Source: JAVVPL01 sp036655775 (GTDB lineage Bacteria > Bacteroidota > Bacteroidia > Bacteroidales > P3). Taken from it: a DNA stretch of 13,639 nt. Location: assembly GCA_036655775.1 (NCBI GenBank), contig JAVVPL010000051.1, positions 1-13,639 of the forward strand, given 5' to 3'. Within the stretch, counting starts at the first letter, position 1. Every line of letters starts with the position of its first letter. This document shows, piece after piece, positions 1 through 6,883 of this stretch. A program made the position numbers and the translations under genes. The notes beneath the pieces are model-generated. The model saw only the letters and a list, made by a program, of their open reading frames with translations, ran no database searches and was not told the DNA's origin.

Positions 1-168
1 TCTTTGTTACACTTTCTATTCCAATATGTCAATGAACTCTTCTCAAATTTAGTCCTTCGCTTTTATACCTTCACAGTAAGCTTGGATTGATTTGAAATGT
101 GAATAACTAAGAGTTTCCTCTTTATTTATTCTCTTTATTTTGTTGAACTGTTTCCCGATTTGGGACTG
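1..168 (-). other. Probable 5' leader of an rRNA operon (16S off the left edge)
   Basis: No protein gene is visible here. Read on the minus strand, the stretch follows a strong promoter-like pair and runs about 160 nt to the window edge without a usable start codon and frame. Near the edge (21-38) it reads AGTTCATTGACATATTGG. This resembles boxA antitermination elements (E. coli TGCTCTTTAACA) and, from memory, the conserved leader and spacer sequences of Bacteroidota rRNA operons. The combination of an A/T-rich upstream element, a good promoter, a long untranslated leader and a boxA-like motif is what an rRNA operon start looks like. The 16S gene itself is not in the window, so this is an inference. 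A leader for another long-UTR gene is the alternative. Confidence 0.5.
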
Positions 169-198
169 CAAAATTAGTAATAATATTTAGAAAACAAA
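169..198 (-). promoter_or_regulatory. Bacteroidota-type promoter firing leftward
   Basis: On the minus strand a TTTG (195-198) is followed after 18 nt by TAATTTTG (169-176). This fits the Bacteroidota sigma-ABfr pattern TTTG-N(about 19-20)-TAnnTTTG with a spacer one base short. The DNA directly upstream (199-235) is almost pure A/T with long A/T runs and could act as an UP element. Transcription would start near 160-164 and run off the left edge. Confidence 0.55.
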
Positions 199-285
199 AA
201 TAAAATTGTGTTTTTTTTTCATTATTTCATCTTTTACAATCTAATTCGCTAGGATACATCATTTTAATTTTAACATTTTTTTGTC

Positions 286-343
286 AAAAACTTGTTTTTT
301 TTATTCTTTGAGGGTCTCTCCTCATTTTCACAAGCAAAACAAG
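286..343 (-). terminator. Possible terminator after the alpha/beta hydrolase gene
   Basis: The minus-strand RNA leaving the hydrolase stop codon (357) can pair CTTGTTTT (336-343) with AAAACAAG (291-298). The loop carries a small internal GAGG/CCTC hairpin, and the outer stem is followed by a run of five U (286-290). The stem is weak and A/T-rich and the loop is long, so this is only a possible end of the PPK2-hydrolase transcript. The rest of 199-346 is A/T-rich and shows nothing else recognisable. Confidence 0.3.
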
Positions 344-346
344 CTT

Positions 347-446
347 TGGAATTTACTTAATTGGACGAAATTGAATTTACAGAAATGGACGGAGTTGAAC
401 TTACAGAAATATACGGAATTGAACTTGCAAAAATATACGGAATTGG
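347..446 (-). repeat. 24-bp tandem repeat at the 3' end of the hydrolase gene
   Basis: Three good 24-bp copies lie at 371-394, 395-418 and 419-442 (plus-strand start TTGAA, end ACGGA), with a partial continuation to about 446. A decayed fourth copy lies at 347-370 and matches at about 18 of 24 positions. The unit is a multiple of three and encodes on the minus strand an octapeptide of the form SSIPYISV. The gene's stop codon (357-359) lies inside the decayed copy at the seventh residue position; the next codon again gives Val, as in the other copies. Copy-number change would lengthen or shorten the protein tail without shifting frame. Confidence 0.85.
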
Positions 447-1481
447 CCGTACTAAATGAGAAGGAAGGGAAGAAAAAGAATCTAATTTTTGCGCATATAT
501 CCAGGCAAACATGCTGATATATACATTTTCTCGAACTTTCGGAGAAGATAAAATCAAATCATGCAAACCCTCGGGAATTTCTTTTTGAGTCACATTAGAT
601 CCTAAATTCAAACTGTATTTTTGAATATCGTGCACATCCAAAACACCATCTCCTCTTTGATAGCCTTGATGCCATTTACCATATACACTTTGACTTGAAA
701 ACAATACCAATATAGGACAAGGAATTTGCAAACCTTTTTGCACGCTTTTGTGTGCTCGATGTATGGCGCGTATCCAGCCACTGGTAAGCGGAGGGGCTGA
801 GGGATATTTTCGGGTGGTATCAAACTCCCACTCTCCATGATAGTTTTTGAGCAAACTTTCGGCATAAGCGGTATTCATTGATTCGGGAATAGGTGTATTT
901 TTAAAAAACAAACCCCAAAAAGAAACCAAAGGAATGGCAATGTTTTCTTTAAACCACGATTGATTCATATCTAAAAAAGGGCTGTTTAATATCAGTCCTT
1001 TGACAGCTAAATGAGTCCTATTTTCGTGACAATAAAGACTAGAGATGAGTCCACCCGTAGAATGTGCCATCAAAATAATTTCGTGCATACCTTCGCTTTG
1101 CATCAAGGTAATGGCGGAGTCTAAATCGGCAAAATATTCTGAAATATGATGTACTTGAAAAGGATATTGATGCCTTAGATAGGAGCGCCCGTATTTGCGT
1201 AAATCAATAGCATAAAAATGATAGCCACTATCTACAAAACGATTTGCTAGATCTTTTTGAAAAAAATAATCATTGTAGCCATGTACATATAAAATAGCTT
1301 TTGAGGAGGCTTGTGATGGTGATTTTTTGATCAGGGTGATGTGTACAGAACCTTCGTAATCATCGGGCATCACTAGGGTTGTTTGCAAAAAATCAGATCC
1401 TAAAATATCTGTTTTATAGGTGTTGTGTGCAAATATAAAAACAGGAAGTGTCAACATGCAAAACACTAGAATTCGTTTCAT
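357..1481 (-). CDS. Secreted alpha/beta hydrolase, lysophospholipase/serine aminopeptidase S33-like
   Basis: This 374-residue protein starts with a signal peptide (residues 1 to about 18, MKRILVFCMLTLPVFIFA), so it should act in the periplasm or at the surface. The alpha/beta hydrolase fold shows as AILYVHGYND (62-71, oxyanion-loop HG), the strand and turn AIDLRKYGRS (91-100), the nucleophile elbow AHSTGG with Ser141, and GLHDL with the likely catalytic His307. The acid is probably Asp282 in VLDV, with Asp278 as alternative. The elbow has Ala where GxSxG has its first Gly. The family (Hydrolase_4) covers monoglyceride lipases, lysophospholipases and related esterases, so the substrate is not predictable. 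Residues 345-374 form an octapeptide repeat tail outside the fold. The gene lies 53 nt after PPK2 on the same strand and is probably cotranscribed. The ATG at 1479-1481 directly precedes the signal peptide. Confidence 0.85.
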   Translation of the reverse strand: MKRILVFCMLTLPVFIFAHNTYKTDILGSDFLQTTLVMPDDYEGSVHITLIKKSPSQASSKAILYVHGYNDYFFQKDLANRFVDSGYHFYAIDLRKYGRSYLRHQYPFQVHHISEYFADLDSAITLMQSEGMHEIILMAHSTGGLISSLYCHENRTHLAVKGLILNSPFLDMNQSWFKENIAIPLVSFWGLFFKNTPIPESMNTAYAESLLKNYHGEWEFDTTRKYPSAPPLTSGWIRAIHRAHKSVQKGLQIPCPILVLFSSQSVYGKWHQGYQRGDGVLDVHDIQKYSLNLGSNVTQKEIPEGLHDLILSSPKVRENVYISMFAWIYAQKLDSFSSLPSHLVRPIPYIFASSIPYISVSSTPSISVNSISSN

Positions 1482-1534
1482 TTTAGATCTATTTTATTGG
1501 ATTATTTGGATTATTTGGATTTTAAAATCAAAAA

Positions 1535-2422
1535 TTATTTTTCGGATTCATTTTCTAATTGCGCTTTGGCCAAAAGAAGTTGCGCTTTGCCTTCTTTGCT
1601 AATTTTAGGATATTGTAAATTTAAAGTTTTGAGGGTTTCAACAATAATCTGACTCACCGAAGCTCTCATAAACCATTTTTTGTCGGCTGGAATAATATAC
1701 CAAGGAGCTTCGGTAGTGGAGGTGGCACTAATGGCTTTTTCAAAAGCCTCTTGATAGGCATCCCAATGTTGTCGTTCTTTAAGATCGGAAGCACTGAATT
1801 TCCAATTTTTGGAAGGATTGTCAATGCGATCTAAAAAACGTTTTTTTTGTTCATCCTTGGAGAGATGAAGAAAAAATTTGATAATTACTTTTCCATTATC
1901 TGTCCAATGTTTTTCCATATTATTAATTTGTCGATAACGCTCTGTGAAAAAAGCTTCATTCACTTCCTTAAGGGTATGTACATGGGGAAGATTTTGTGTG
2001 AGTATAATTTCTGGATGTACTTTAGTGACCAATACTTCTTCGTAATAGGAACGATTGAAAATACCGATACGTCCGCGTTCGGGCATTTGACACCAATTGC
2101 GCCATAAATAATCATGTTTCAACTCTTGCGCTGAAGGTTGTTTGAAACTCACCACATCACAGCCTTGCGGATTGATACCCGACATTACATGCTTAATGGT
2201 TCCATCTTTGCCTGCAGCATCCATTGCTTGAAATATAATTAATAGGGAATACCGCCCATCGGCATAGAGTTTTTCTTGCAATTCACGCATTTCCATAATG
2301 CTATTTTGCAAAAGGTCTGTAGCATCTTGCTTGTCTTTAAATTGACCTGTATAATTCGTTTTATATTCAGATAATTTAATTTTTTTACCTATTGGGGCTT
2401 TGAGTTTTCGATCTATTGACAT
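1535..2422 (-). CDS. ppk2: Polyphosphate kinase 2 family protein (polyphosphate:nucleotide phosphotransferase)
   Basis: PPK2 enzymes move phosphate between polyphosphate and nucleotides in the cytoplasm, usually making ADP or ATP from AMP or ADP. Numbered from the start chosen here (295 residues), the Walker A region is AMDAAGKDGT (66-75), the Walker B region holds FNRSYYEEVLV (122-132), and the lid region has NWKFSASDLKERQHWDAY (206-223). Length and motif order fit a single-domain PPK2. Which nucleotide it prefers (class I, II or III) cannot be settled by eye. An ATG seven codons upstream (2441-2443) is in frame. However, a promoter -7 box lies at 2448-2455, so transcription should begin about where that codon sits; the ATG at 2420-2422 is preferred. 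The hydrolase gene follows after 53 nt. Confidence 0.9.
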   Translation of the reverse strand: MSIDRKLKAPIGKKIKLSEYKTNYTGQFKDKQDATDLLQNSIMEMRELQEKLYADGRYSLLIIFQAMDAAGKDGTIKHVMSGINPQGCDVVSFKQPSAQELKHDYLWRNWCQMPERGRIGIFNRSYYEEVLVTKVHPEIILTQNLPHVHTLKEVNEAFFTERYRQINNMEKHWTDNGKVIIKFFLHLSKDEQKKRFLDRIDNPSKNWKFSASDLKERQHWDAYQEAFEKAISATSTTEAPWYIIPADKKWFMRASVSQIIVETLKTLNLQYPKISKEGKAQLLLAKAQLENESEK

Positions 2423-2447
2423 AGCTATATGATTAAGGATCATTCCA

Positions 2448-2478
2448 CAAAATTACAAAAAATCTACTTGTATACAAA
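2448..2478 (-). promoter_or_regulatory. Promoter of the PPK2-hydrolase unit
   Basis: On the minus strand TTTG (2475-2478) is separated by 19 nt from TAATTTTG (2448-2455). This is an exact fit to the Bacteroidota TTTG-N19-TAnnTTTG pattern. The predicted transcription start falls near 2440-2443, which argues for translation from the ATG at 2420-2422 with a leader of about 20 nt. Confidence 0.6.
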
Positions 2479-2534
2479 TTTTTATTTTACTATAGATACA
2501 AAGGAACTAAACGTTCTCTTTTTCTATTCCTTAT

Positions 2535-2569
2535 AAAAAAAAATCACTGAATAATTAATTATTCAGTGA
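2535..2569 (-). terminator. Intrinsic terminator of the receptor-lipoprotein operon
   Basis: A perfect inverted repeat has arms TCACTGAATAA (2544-2554) and TTATTCAGTGA (2559-2569) with a TTAA loop. On the minus strand it follows the lipoprotein stop codon by about 25 nt and is directly followed by nine U (2535-2543). That orientation fits termination of the leftward operon. Confidence 0.75.
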
Positions 2570-2593
2570 CCATATACATAAAAAAGGGGAATC

Positions 2594-3988
2594 TTAATAT
2601 TTTGTATTTTGAGGATTCAAATTAACCCAAGCCTCTTGGGTCCAATCATCTGTGCCAATAGCACCCACAAAGGTAGCGGTTTTATCAAAAAAAGGATCTT
2701 GTAAGGGCATAGATGCAAAACTAGCATTCGCAGGATTGAGTAAGGCTGAACCGGCCTTGGGTTTAAATTCAAGCATAGAGATAGCTTCGGCTTCAGTTTT
2801 GTCGGCACGATAAAAAGCATTCGCAATTTTCAAACTATCGTTGGTCAAATAAGTAAGGCTATTGCCCATAGATGCAAACCAAGTAGCATGCGCACTGGCA
2901 TAATTTTTTGCAAAAAAAGCTTGGGCGCTCGTTTTTGTTCCCACAACAAAACAATTGGCGAGTACTAAATTCGTAGCGGCAACTTGGTCTTTGGTAGAAC
3001 CTTCTAGCATAATGCCAGCAGTATTCCAACCTGCCACCACCGTATTGAATGCAGAAAGAGCGGTACTTCGACGAAGGTGCATCCCTGCACCATATTGCGC
3101 ATTTACATTTTTGTCCGTAGGGGTACGGTATGGACCTATTAAACTTACATTGGAGAAAACAGGTGCGGTATAAGGCGATACATCGGAGCCATCGGCACAA
3201 TTGTCTGATTCAAAACCATTGGAAGTAGACACATCCGCAATACGGGGATGGCGAACCCCTAAGGCAAATTGAACTTTTCCTGAATATCCAAAATCGGTAT
3301 CAAAATCATCATCAAGTCCTAGGTATGCAAAGATATATTTGGCATTTACTTTTCCGCCAAACCATTCAAAAGAATCATCTCCAGAATAGGATACTTGAAT
3401 ATGATCTACAGTGGTAGCACTCCCTACGCCACAAAAAGTGAGTCCATTGATTTCTTTGTCGGGAGCTAAGGCTATACCTGCAAACTCTATACGCACATAT
3501 TGAATACAACCCGAATTGTCATTTGGATCGTTTCCTCCATAATTTGTGATTGGGAGAACCCCTTCTATGGATGGATTATTTTGATTTACAGGTGCCTTAC
3601 CACAAATAATCACCCCACCCCAATCTCCAGCAGCTCGTTCGCCAGGCTTCATTTTGGAAGTAAATACAATGGGCTCATTGACGGTACCTTTTGCATTCAA
3701 TTTGGCTCCTCGCTCTACAATCAAAGAACCTTTGGTCTGTTTATCGCCTTTGATAATTGTGCCTGGAGCAATATTCAAGATGGCTCCATTTCTAACAAAT
3801 ACATTTCCTTCAAGAATATATACCGTGTCGTTGGAGAAATTGCGCGTACCTGTAATTTCGGTTTTCACAATCTGTTCGTTGCCAGCAGGCTTCGAGGGGA
3901 TAGGCTTTTCGTCGTTGGGGTCTTTATTACATGAAATAAGACTGATTCCTAAAAGGAATAAAATAGGGAACATTAATTTTTTTTTCAT
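2594..3988 (-). CDS. Outer-membrane beta-helix-type lipoprotein paired with the TonB receptor
   Basis: The 464-residue protein begins with a lipoprotein signal peptide ending in the lipobox LISC (lipidated Cys20) and a charged, proline-containing linker. The body has short repeating strands typical of right-handed beta-helix folds: ILEGNVFVRNGAILNIAPG (59-77), a second turn around 88-110, and AGIMLEG later on. Striking conserved-looking segments are GDWGGVIICG (121-130), YSGDDSFEWFGG (201-212) and the acidic LGLDDDFDTDFGYSG (223-237). The C-terminus (about 440-457) holds FVGAIGTDDWT. It resembles a Bacteroidota lipoprotein family commonly found beside TonB receptors, whose function I do not know. 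It is not SusD: no TPR-like helices are visible. It starts 20 nt after the receptor stop and ends the operon, so surface substrate capture is a reasonable but unproven guess. Confidence 0.7.
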   Translation of the reverse strand: MKKKLMFPILFLLGISLISCNKDPNDEKPIPSKPAGNEQIVKTEITGTRNFSNDTVYILEGNVFVRNGAILNIAPGTIIKGDKQTKGSLIVERGAKLNAKGTVNEPIVFTSKMKPGERAAGDWGGVIICGKAPVNQNNPSIEGVLPITNYGGNDPNDNSGCIQYVRIEFAGIALAPDKEINGLTFCGVGSATTVDHIQVSYSGDDSFEWFGGKVNAKYIFAYLGLDDDFDTDFGYSGKVQFALGVRHPRIADVSTSNGFESDNCADGSDVSPYTAPVFSNVSLIGPYRTPTDKNVNAQYGAGMHLRRSTALSAFNTVVAGWNTAGIMLEGSTKDQVAATNLVLANCFVVGTKTSAQAFFAKNYASAHATWFASMGNSLTYLTNDSLKIANAFYRADKTEAEAISMLEFKPKAGSALLNPANASFASMPLQDPFFDKTATFVGAIGTDDWTQEAWVNLNPQNTKY

Positions 3989-3990
3989 TT

Positions 3991-4010
3991 TTGTATTTTT
4001 TTGTATTTTT
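3991..4010. repeat. 10-bp perfect direct repeat between receptor and lipoprotein genes
   Basis: TTGTATTTTT occurs twice in tandem (3991-4000 and 4001-4010) in the short gap between the two operon genes. It supplies the A-rich region just before the lipoprotein ATG on the minus strand. It may act as an A-rich translation enhancer or be simple slippage DNA. Confidence 0.6.
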
Positions 4011-6804
4011 AAAATTTTACTGTAAGACTCAAGGAATAGGTCCTTCCTGGACGATAATAACGAGTATCTAATTCCTTAAAAACTTTTTTACCATCCAAAA
4101 TATCTTCAAAGGTTTGCGTAGTACGGTAGGCTTGGTTTAAAATGTCTTTGACCCCAAATTTGAATTGCAGATGTTTTCCTATTTGTTGGGTCAACACAAA
4201 ATCCAATACATTACGGGCTTTTTCGTAGACATCGGGAGAGGACTGTTCCCCATTAATATTAAGTGTGCCTGCCGCCAACATTCGTTTACCAATCACATTG
4301 TAGAGAATGGAAGCCGATAAACCTATTTTATCATTGGCATAGTAAAGACCTGCATTGATTAAATACGGCGATTGGCCTTGTAAACTTCGATTTTTTTCAT
4401 TGCTTTGATTGGAAAATTTGACTTGACTGTAAATATAGGCCGCATTCAATTGCATACCAAAATCTTTCATGGCCATAAAATCTAAGGATTTTTTTAATTC
4501 AAACTCAATACCTAAAACCCTTGCACTTTGCGCATTGTCAAAGCTGAAATTTTCACCACTACTAACAATATGGACCATCTCAATTGGATTTGTGAAATTT
4601 TTGTAAAATAAAGCAAGGGAAATGGTTTCATTGTTATGGGGATAATATTCATAACGAAGATCTATATTATGGATATAGGCATTTTTTAATTTTGGATTTC
4701 CAAAATAAGTAGCCAATTCCGAAAAATCATAATATTTTAAAGGAGCTAATTCACGAAATTCAGCTCTATTCACTGTATATCCGTATGCAATTCTAAATAC
4801 ATTTTTATCGTTAAATCTATAACTCAAATTAGCCGAAGGGAAAAGATCAAATTTGGGATTATTTACATATACGGGAGTCACCGCATCGCTATATCCATGG
4901 AGTTGTATTTGCGAAAATTCGCCTCTGAGCCCAAAGTACAAATTTAAACCCTTAGTCAAGGGCACATCCCATGCAAGATAAGCGGAAATTTGTTTTGCTT
5001 GTGCACGGTATAAATTTTCAAACCCCGTTTCTTCTTTGAGATAAAAAGCTTTATTTTGTCCTAGATAGGTATTCGTAAATAAGGATTCAAAATCTTGGGC
5101 ATTGAGTTCTGCATCGGTAATATTACCCGTGATTGAACGTTGATAACATAAACTACGTTCACTATAATTTCTGTATTTATACTCTCCATATCCTCCTGCT
5201 TTAAGCGTAGATTCGTAGGAACCTAAATTAAATTTATAGATATAATTTATGGCTCCCGAAAAAAGGTGTTCTTTATTTTCAAGCCAAAGCCGTCCCAATT
5301 CATTAATACTTGAAGCCGAGGGTATCAAATATTCATATTCGCCTGTAGATTCATTGCGTTTTTGCCCCCAAATACGTCGATCGGGTTCTCTGCGATTGGC
5401 GTATGAATAGGAGAAATTCCAATCCATCTTACTCTTCCCTTGATCATTCAATTCATGAGCGCCACTCAATTGTCCTGAATATACACTTCGAGCAGAAAAT
5501 AAATGATTTTGATATTTAAACCAAGCACTTCGATAATTATTGTATCCTTCAATAAGGGAACTCGTATTTTGTCCTACTTGTGTAAACAGATTTTTAAATT
5601 CTATTTGATGTTTATGACCTATACGAAATGCCCAGTTGGAAAGAAGATTGATATTAGCTTGCGTACTATATGTATTTAAAGTGTATTCTTTATCGTACAC
5701 CGCTTTATTTTCGCTGAAATCATAGCTCTCATAGGAATTGGTTTGTACTTTATTTTTAGTATTAAAATCGCACGCATAATTAATTGAAGAAATGCTACCC
5801 ATACTAAACCCAGGAGAAAAATTCCATTTTTTTCCTATATTAAATTGTATTTTGGCATCGGGAAAAGCTTGGCTTGGTTTGGCAAGCCAATGGGTGTTTA
5901 ATTCGGTGGAAAGAGCATCGACTTGAGCGCGCTCCAAATTATTCAAATTAGATGGGAAATTTTTGGGAATAGCACGAGAGCCATCATCAAAGCCTAGAAA
6001 ATCGAGAGTTCCGCCACTTATCTGTTGAGTTGTTTTAAAGGTGGTGCCTTCTTTGATACTACTGCCTAGTTCCAATTCTATAAAATCGTTATCGGGCATG
6101 TTTTTGGTGTAAATTTTTATAAAACCACCCGTGGCTTCGGCCGACAATTCGGGAGCGGCCGTTTTGTAAATCATAATATTATCAAGCATTTTGGACGGAA
6201 GAAGATCGAAGGAAAAAGCTTTTTGATCTGTTTCGCTACTAGGGGTGGCCGCATTGTTGAGCCAGACATTGTTATAGCGTTGATTCAAGCCTCTCACTAC
6301 AATAAACCGATTGTCGACAATGCTAATCCCTGGAATTCGTTTTACCACTTGTGAAGCATCTCGATCTAAAGAACGAGAAATTTGTTGCGAAGACATGCCA
6401 CTTACAATTTGTAGGCTTTGTTTCACCGACGAAAGTGTAGCAATATCACTTGCCGTTTTTCGCTTTGCCGTGACTACTACCCCCGACATACCAATGGCAT
6501 TTTCTTCAAGTTGAAAATTTAAGGGGGTAATCCCCTCTCCCACTTTTACACTTTGAACACTTGGATGGTACGAAATATACGAAGCAGAAATAGTATATGT
6601 ACCCGTTTTTACATTGATTTCATATTTGCCATCCAAATCGGTAACACCTCCTAGACTGGTTCCTGTAATCCAAACGGCAACTCCTACTAAAGGTTCCTTG
6701 GTTTTTGCATCAACCACAATACCACCAATACTAGGAATAGCTTGGACTTGGGTATAAAAAACGATATGTAAAATAAATATGAATAAATAAATTCTCTTTT
6801 GCAT
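4009..6804 (-). CDS. TonB-dependent outer-membrane receptor with carboxypeptidase-regulatory-like domain
   Basis: Receptors of this class import a large or scarce ligand through the outer membrane using TonB energy. The protein has 931 residues from the ATG at 6802-6804. A signal peptide (1 to about 22, ending TQVQA) is followed by a CarboxypepD_reg-like beta-sandwich (about 25-100), then VVVTAKRK at the start of the plug. The plug (about 110-236) holds RIPGISIVDN, RGLNQRYNNVWLNN, AFSFDLLPS and ATGGFIKIYTKNMP. The rest is a beta-barrel ending in a C-terminal Phe (SLSLTVKF), as outer-membrane proteins usually do. An in-frame TTG at 6832-6834 lies within a -7 promoter box and is not used here. 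The ligand is unknown. The lipoprotein gene follows after 20 nt, giving a SusCD-like layout without SusD. Confidence 0.9.
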   Translation of the reverse strand: MQKRIYLFIFILHIVFYTQVQAIPSIGGIVVDAKTKEPLVGVAVWITGTSLGGVTDLDGKYEINVKTGTYTISASYISYHPSVQSVKVGEGITPLNFQLEENAIGMSGVVVTAKRKTASDIATLSSVKQSLQIVSGMSSQQISRSLDRDASQVVKRIPGISIVDNRFIVVRGLNQRYNNVWLNNAATPSSETDQKAFSFDLLPSKMLDNIMIYKTAAPELSAEATGGFIKIYTKNMPDNDFIELELGSSIKEGTTFKTTQQISGGTLDFLGFDDGSRAIPKNFPSNLNNLERAQVDALSTELNTHWLAKPSQAFPDAKIQFNIGKKWNFSPGFSMGSISSINYACDFNTKNKVQTNSYESYDFSENKAVYDKEYTLNTYSTQANINLLSNWAFRIGHKHQIEFKNLFTQVGQNTSSLIEGYNNYRSAWFKYQNHLFSARSVYSGQLSGAHELNDQGKSKMDWNFSYSYANRREPDRRIWGQKRNESTGEYEYLIPSASSINELGRLWLENKEHLFSGAINYIYKFNLGSYESTLKAGGYGEYKYRNYSERSLCYQRSITGNITDAELNAQDFESLFTNTYLGQNKAFYLKEETGFENLYRAQAKQISAYLAWDVPLTKGLNLYFGLRGEFSQIQLHGYSDAVTPVYVNNPKFDLFPSANLSYRFNDKNVFRIAYGYTVNRAEFRELAPLKYYDFSELATYFGNPKLKNAYIHNIDLRYEYYPHNNETISLALFYKNFTNPIEMVHIVSSGENFSFDNAQSARVLGIEFELKKSLDFMAMKDFGMQLNAAYIYSQVKFSNQSNEKNRSLQGQSPYLINAGLYYANDKIGLSASILYNVIGKRMLAAGTLNINGEQSSPDVYEKARNVLDFVLTQQIGKHLQFKFGVKDILNQAYRTTQTFEDILDGKKVFKELDTRYYRPGRTYSLSLTVKF

Positions 6805-6831
6805 CTTGAAGGTATTTCCTAATTTTTGATG

Positions 6832-6839
6832 CAAAAGTA
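6832..6839 (-). promoter_or_regulatory. Promoter -7 box upstream of the TonB receptor gene
   Basis: TACTTTTG on the minus strand matches TAnnTTTG and lies 27 nt before the receptor ATG. No TTTG is found at the usual distance upstream (the nearest, 6866-6869, gives a 26-nt spacer). The promoter may be weak or need an activator. Confidence 0.4.
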
Positions 6840-6883
6840 CAGCTCCGATATTACGACGGAATTACCAAATTGTTACTAAAAAA

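Noticed and set aside
347..446. The 24-bp repeats as a CRISPR array
   Set aside because: The copies are directly adjacent with no unique spacers, and no cas genes are present. They are in frame with the hydrolase.
281..517. A 78-codon plus-strand frame with the repeated peptide LNLQKYTE
   Set aside because: It starts at a TTG and is the antisense reading of the 24-bp repeat at the hydrolase 3' end. The repetition comes from the DNA repeat, and no promoter or start signal supports it.
1493..1522. Short GGATTATTT tandem repeat before the hydrolase start
   Set aside because: It has only about two and a half copies of an A/T-rich 9-mer in a 53-nt gap. It is plausible as chance or slippage, with no clear regulatory meaning.
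3500..4025. Overlapping plus-strand frames of 123-144 codons across the lipoprotein gene
   Set aside because: They are antisense to a protein with a clear signal peptide and fold pattern, show no motifs, and overlap each other.
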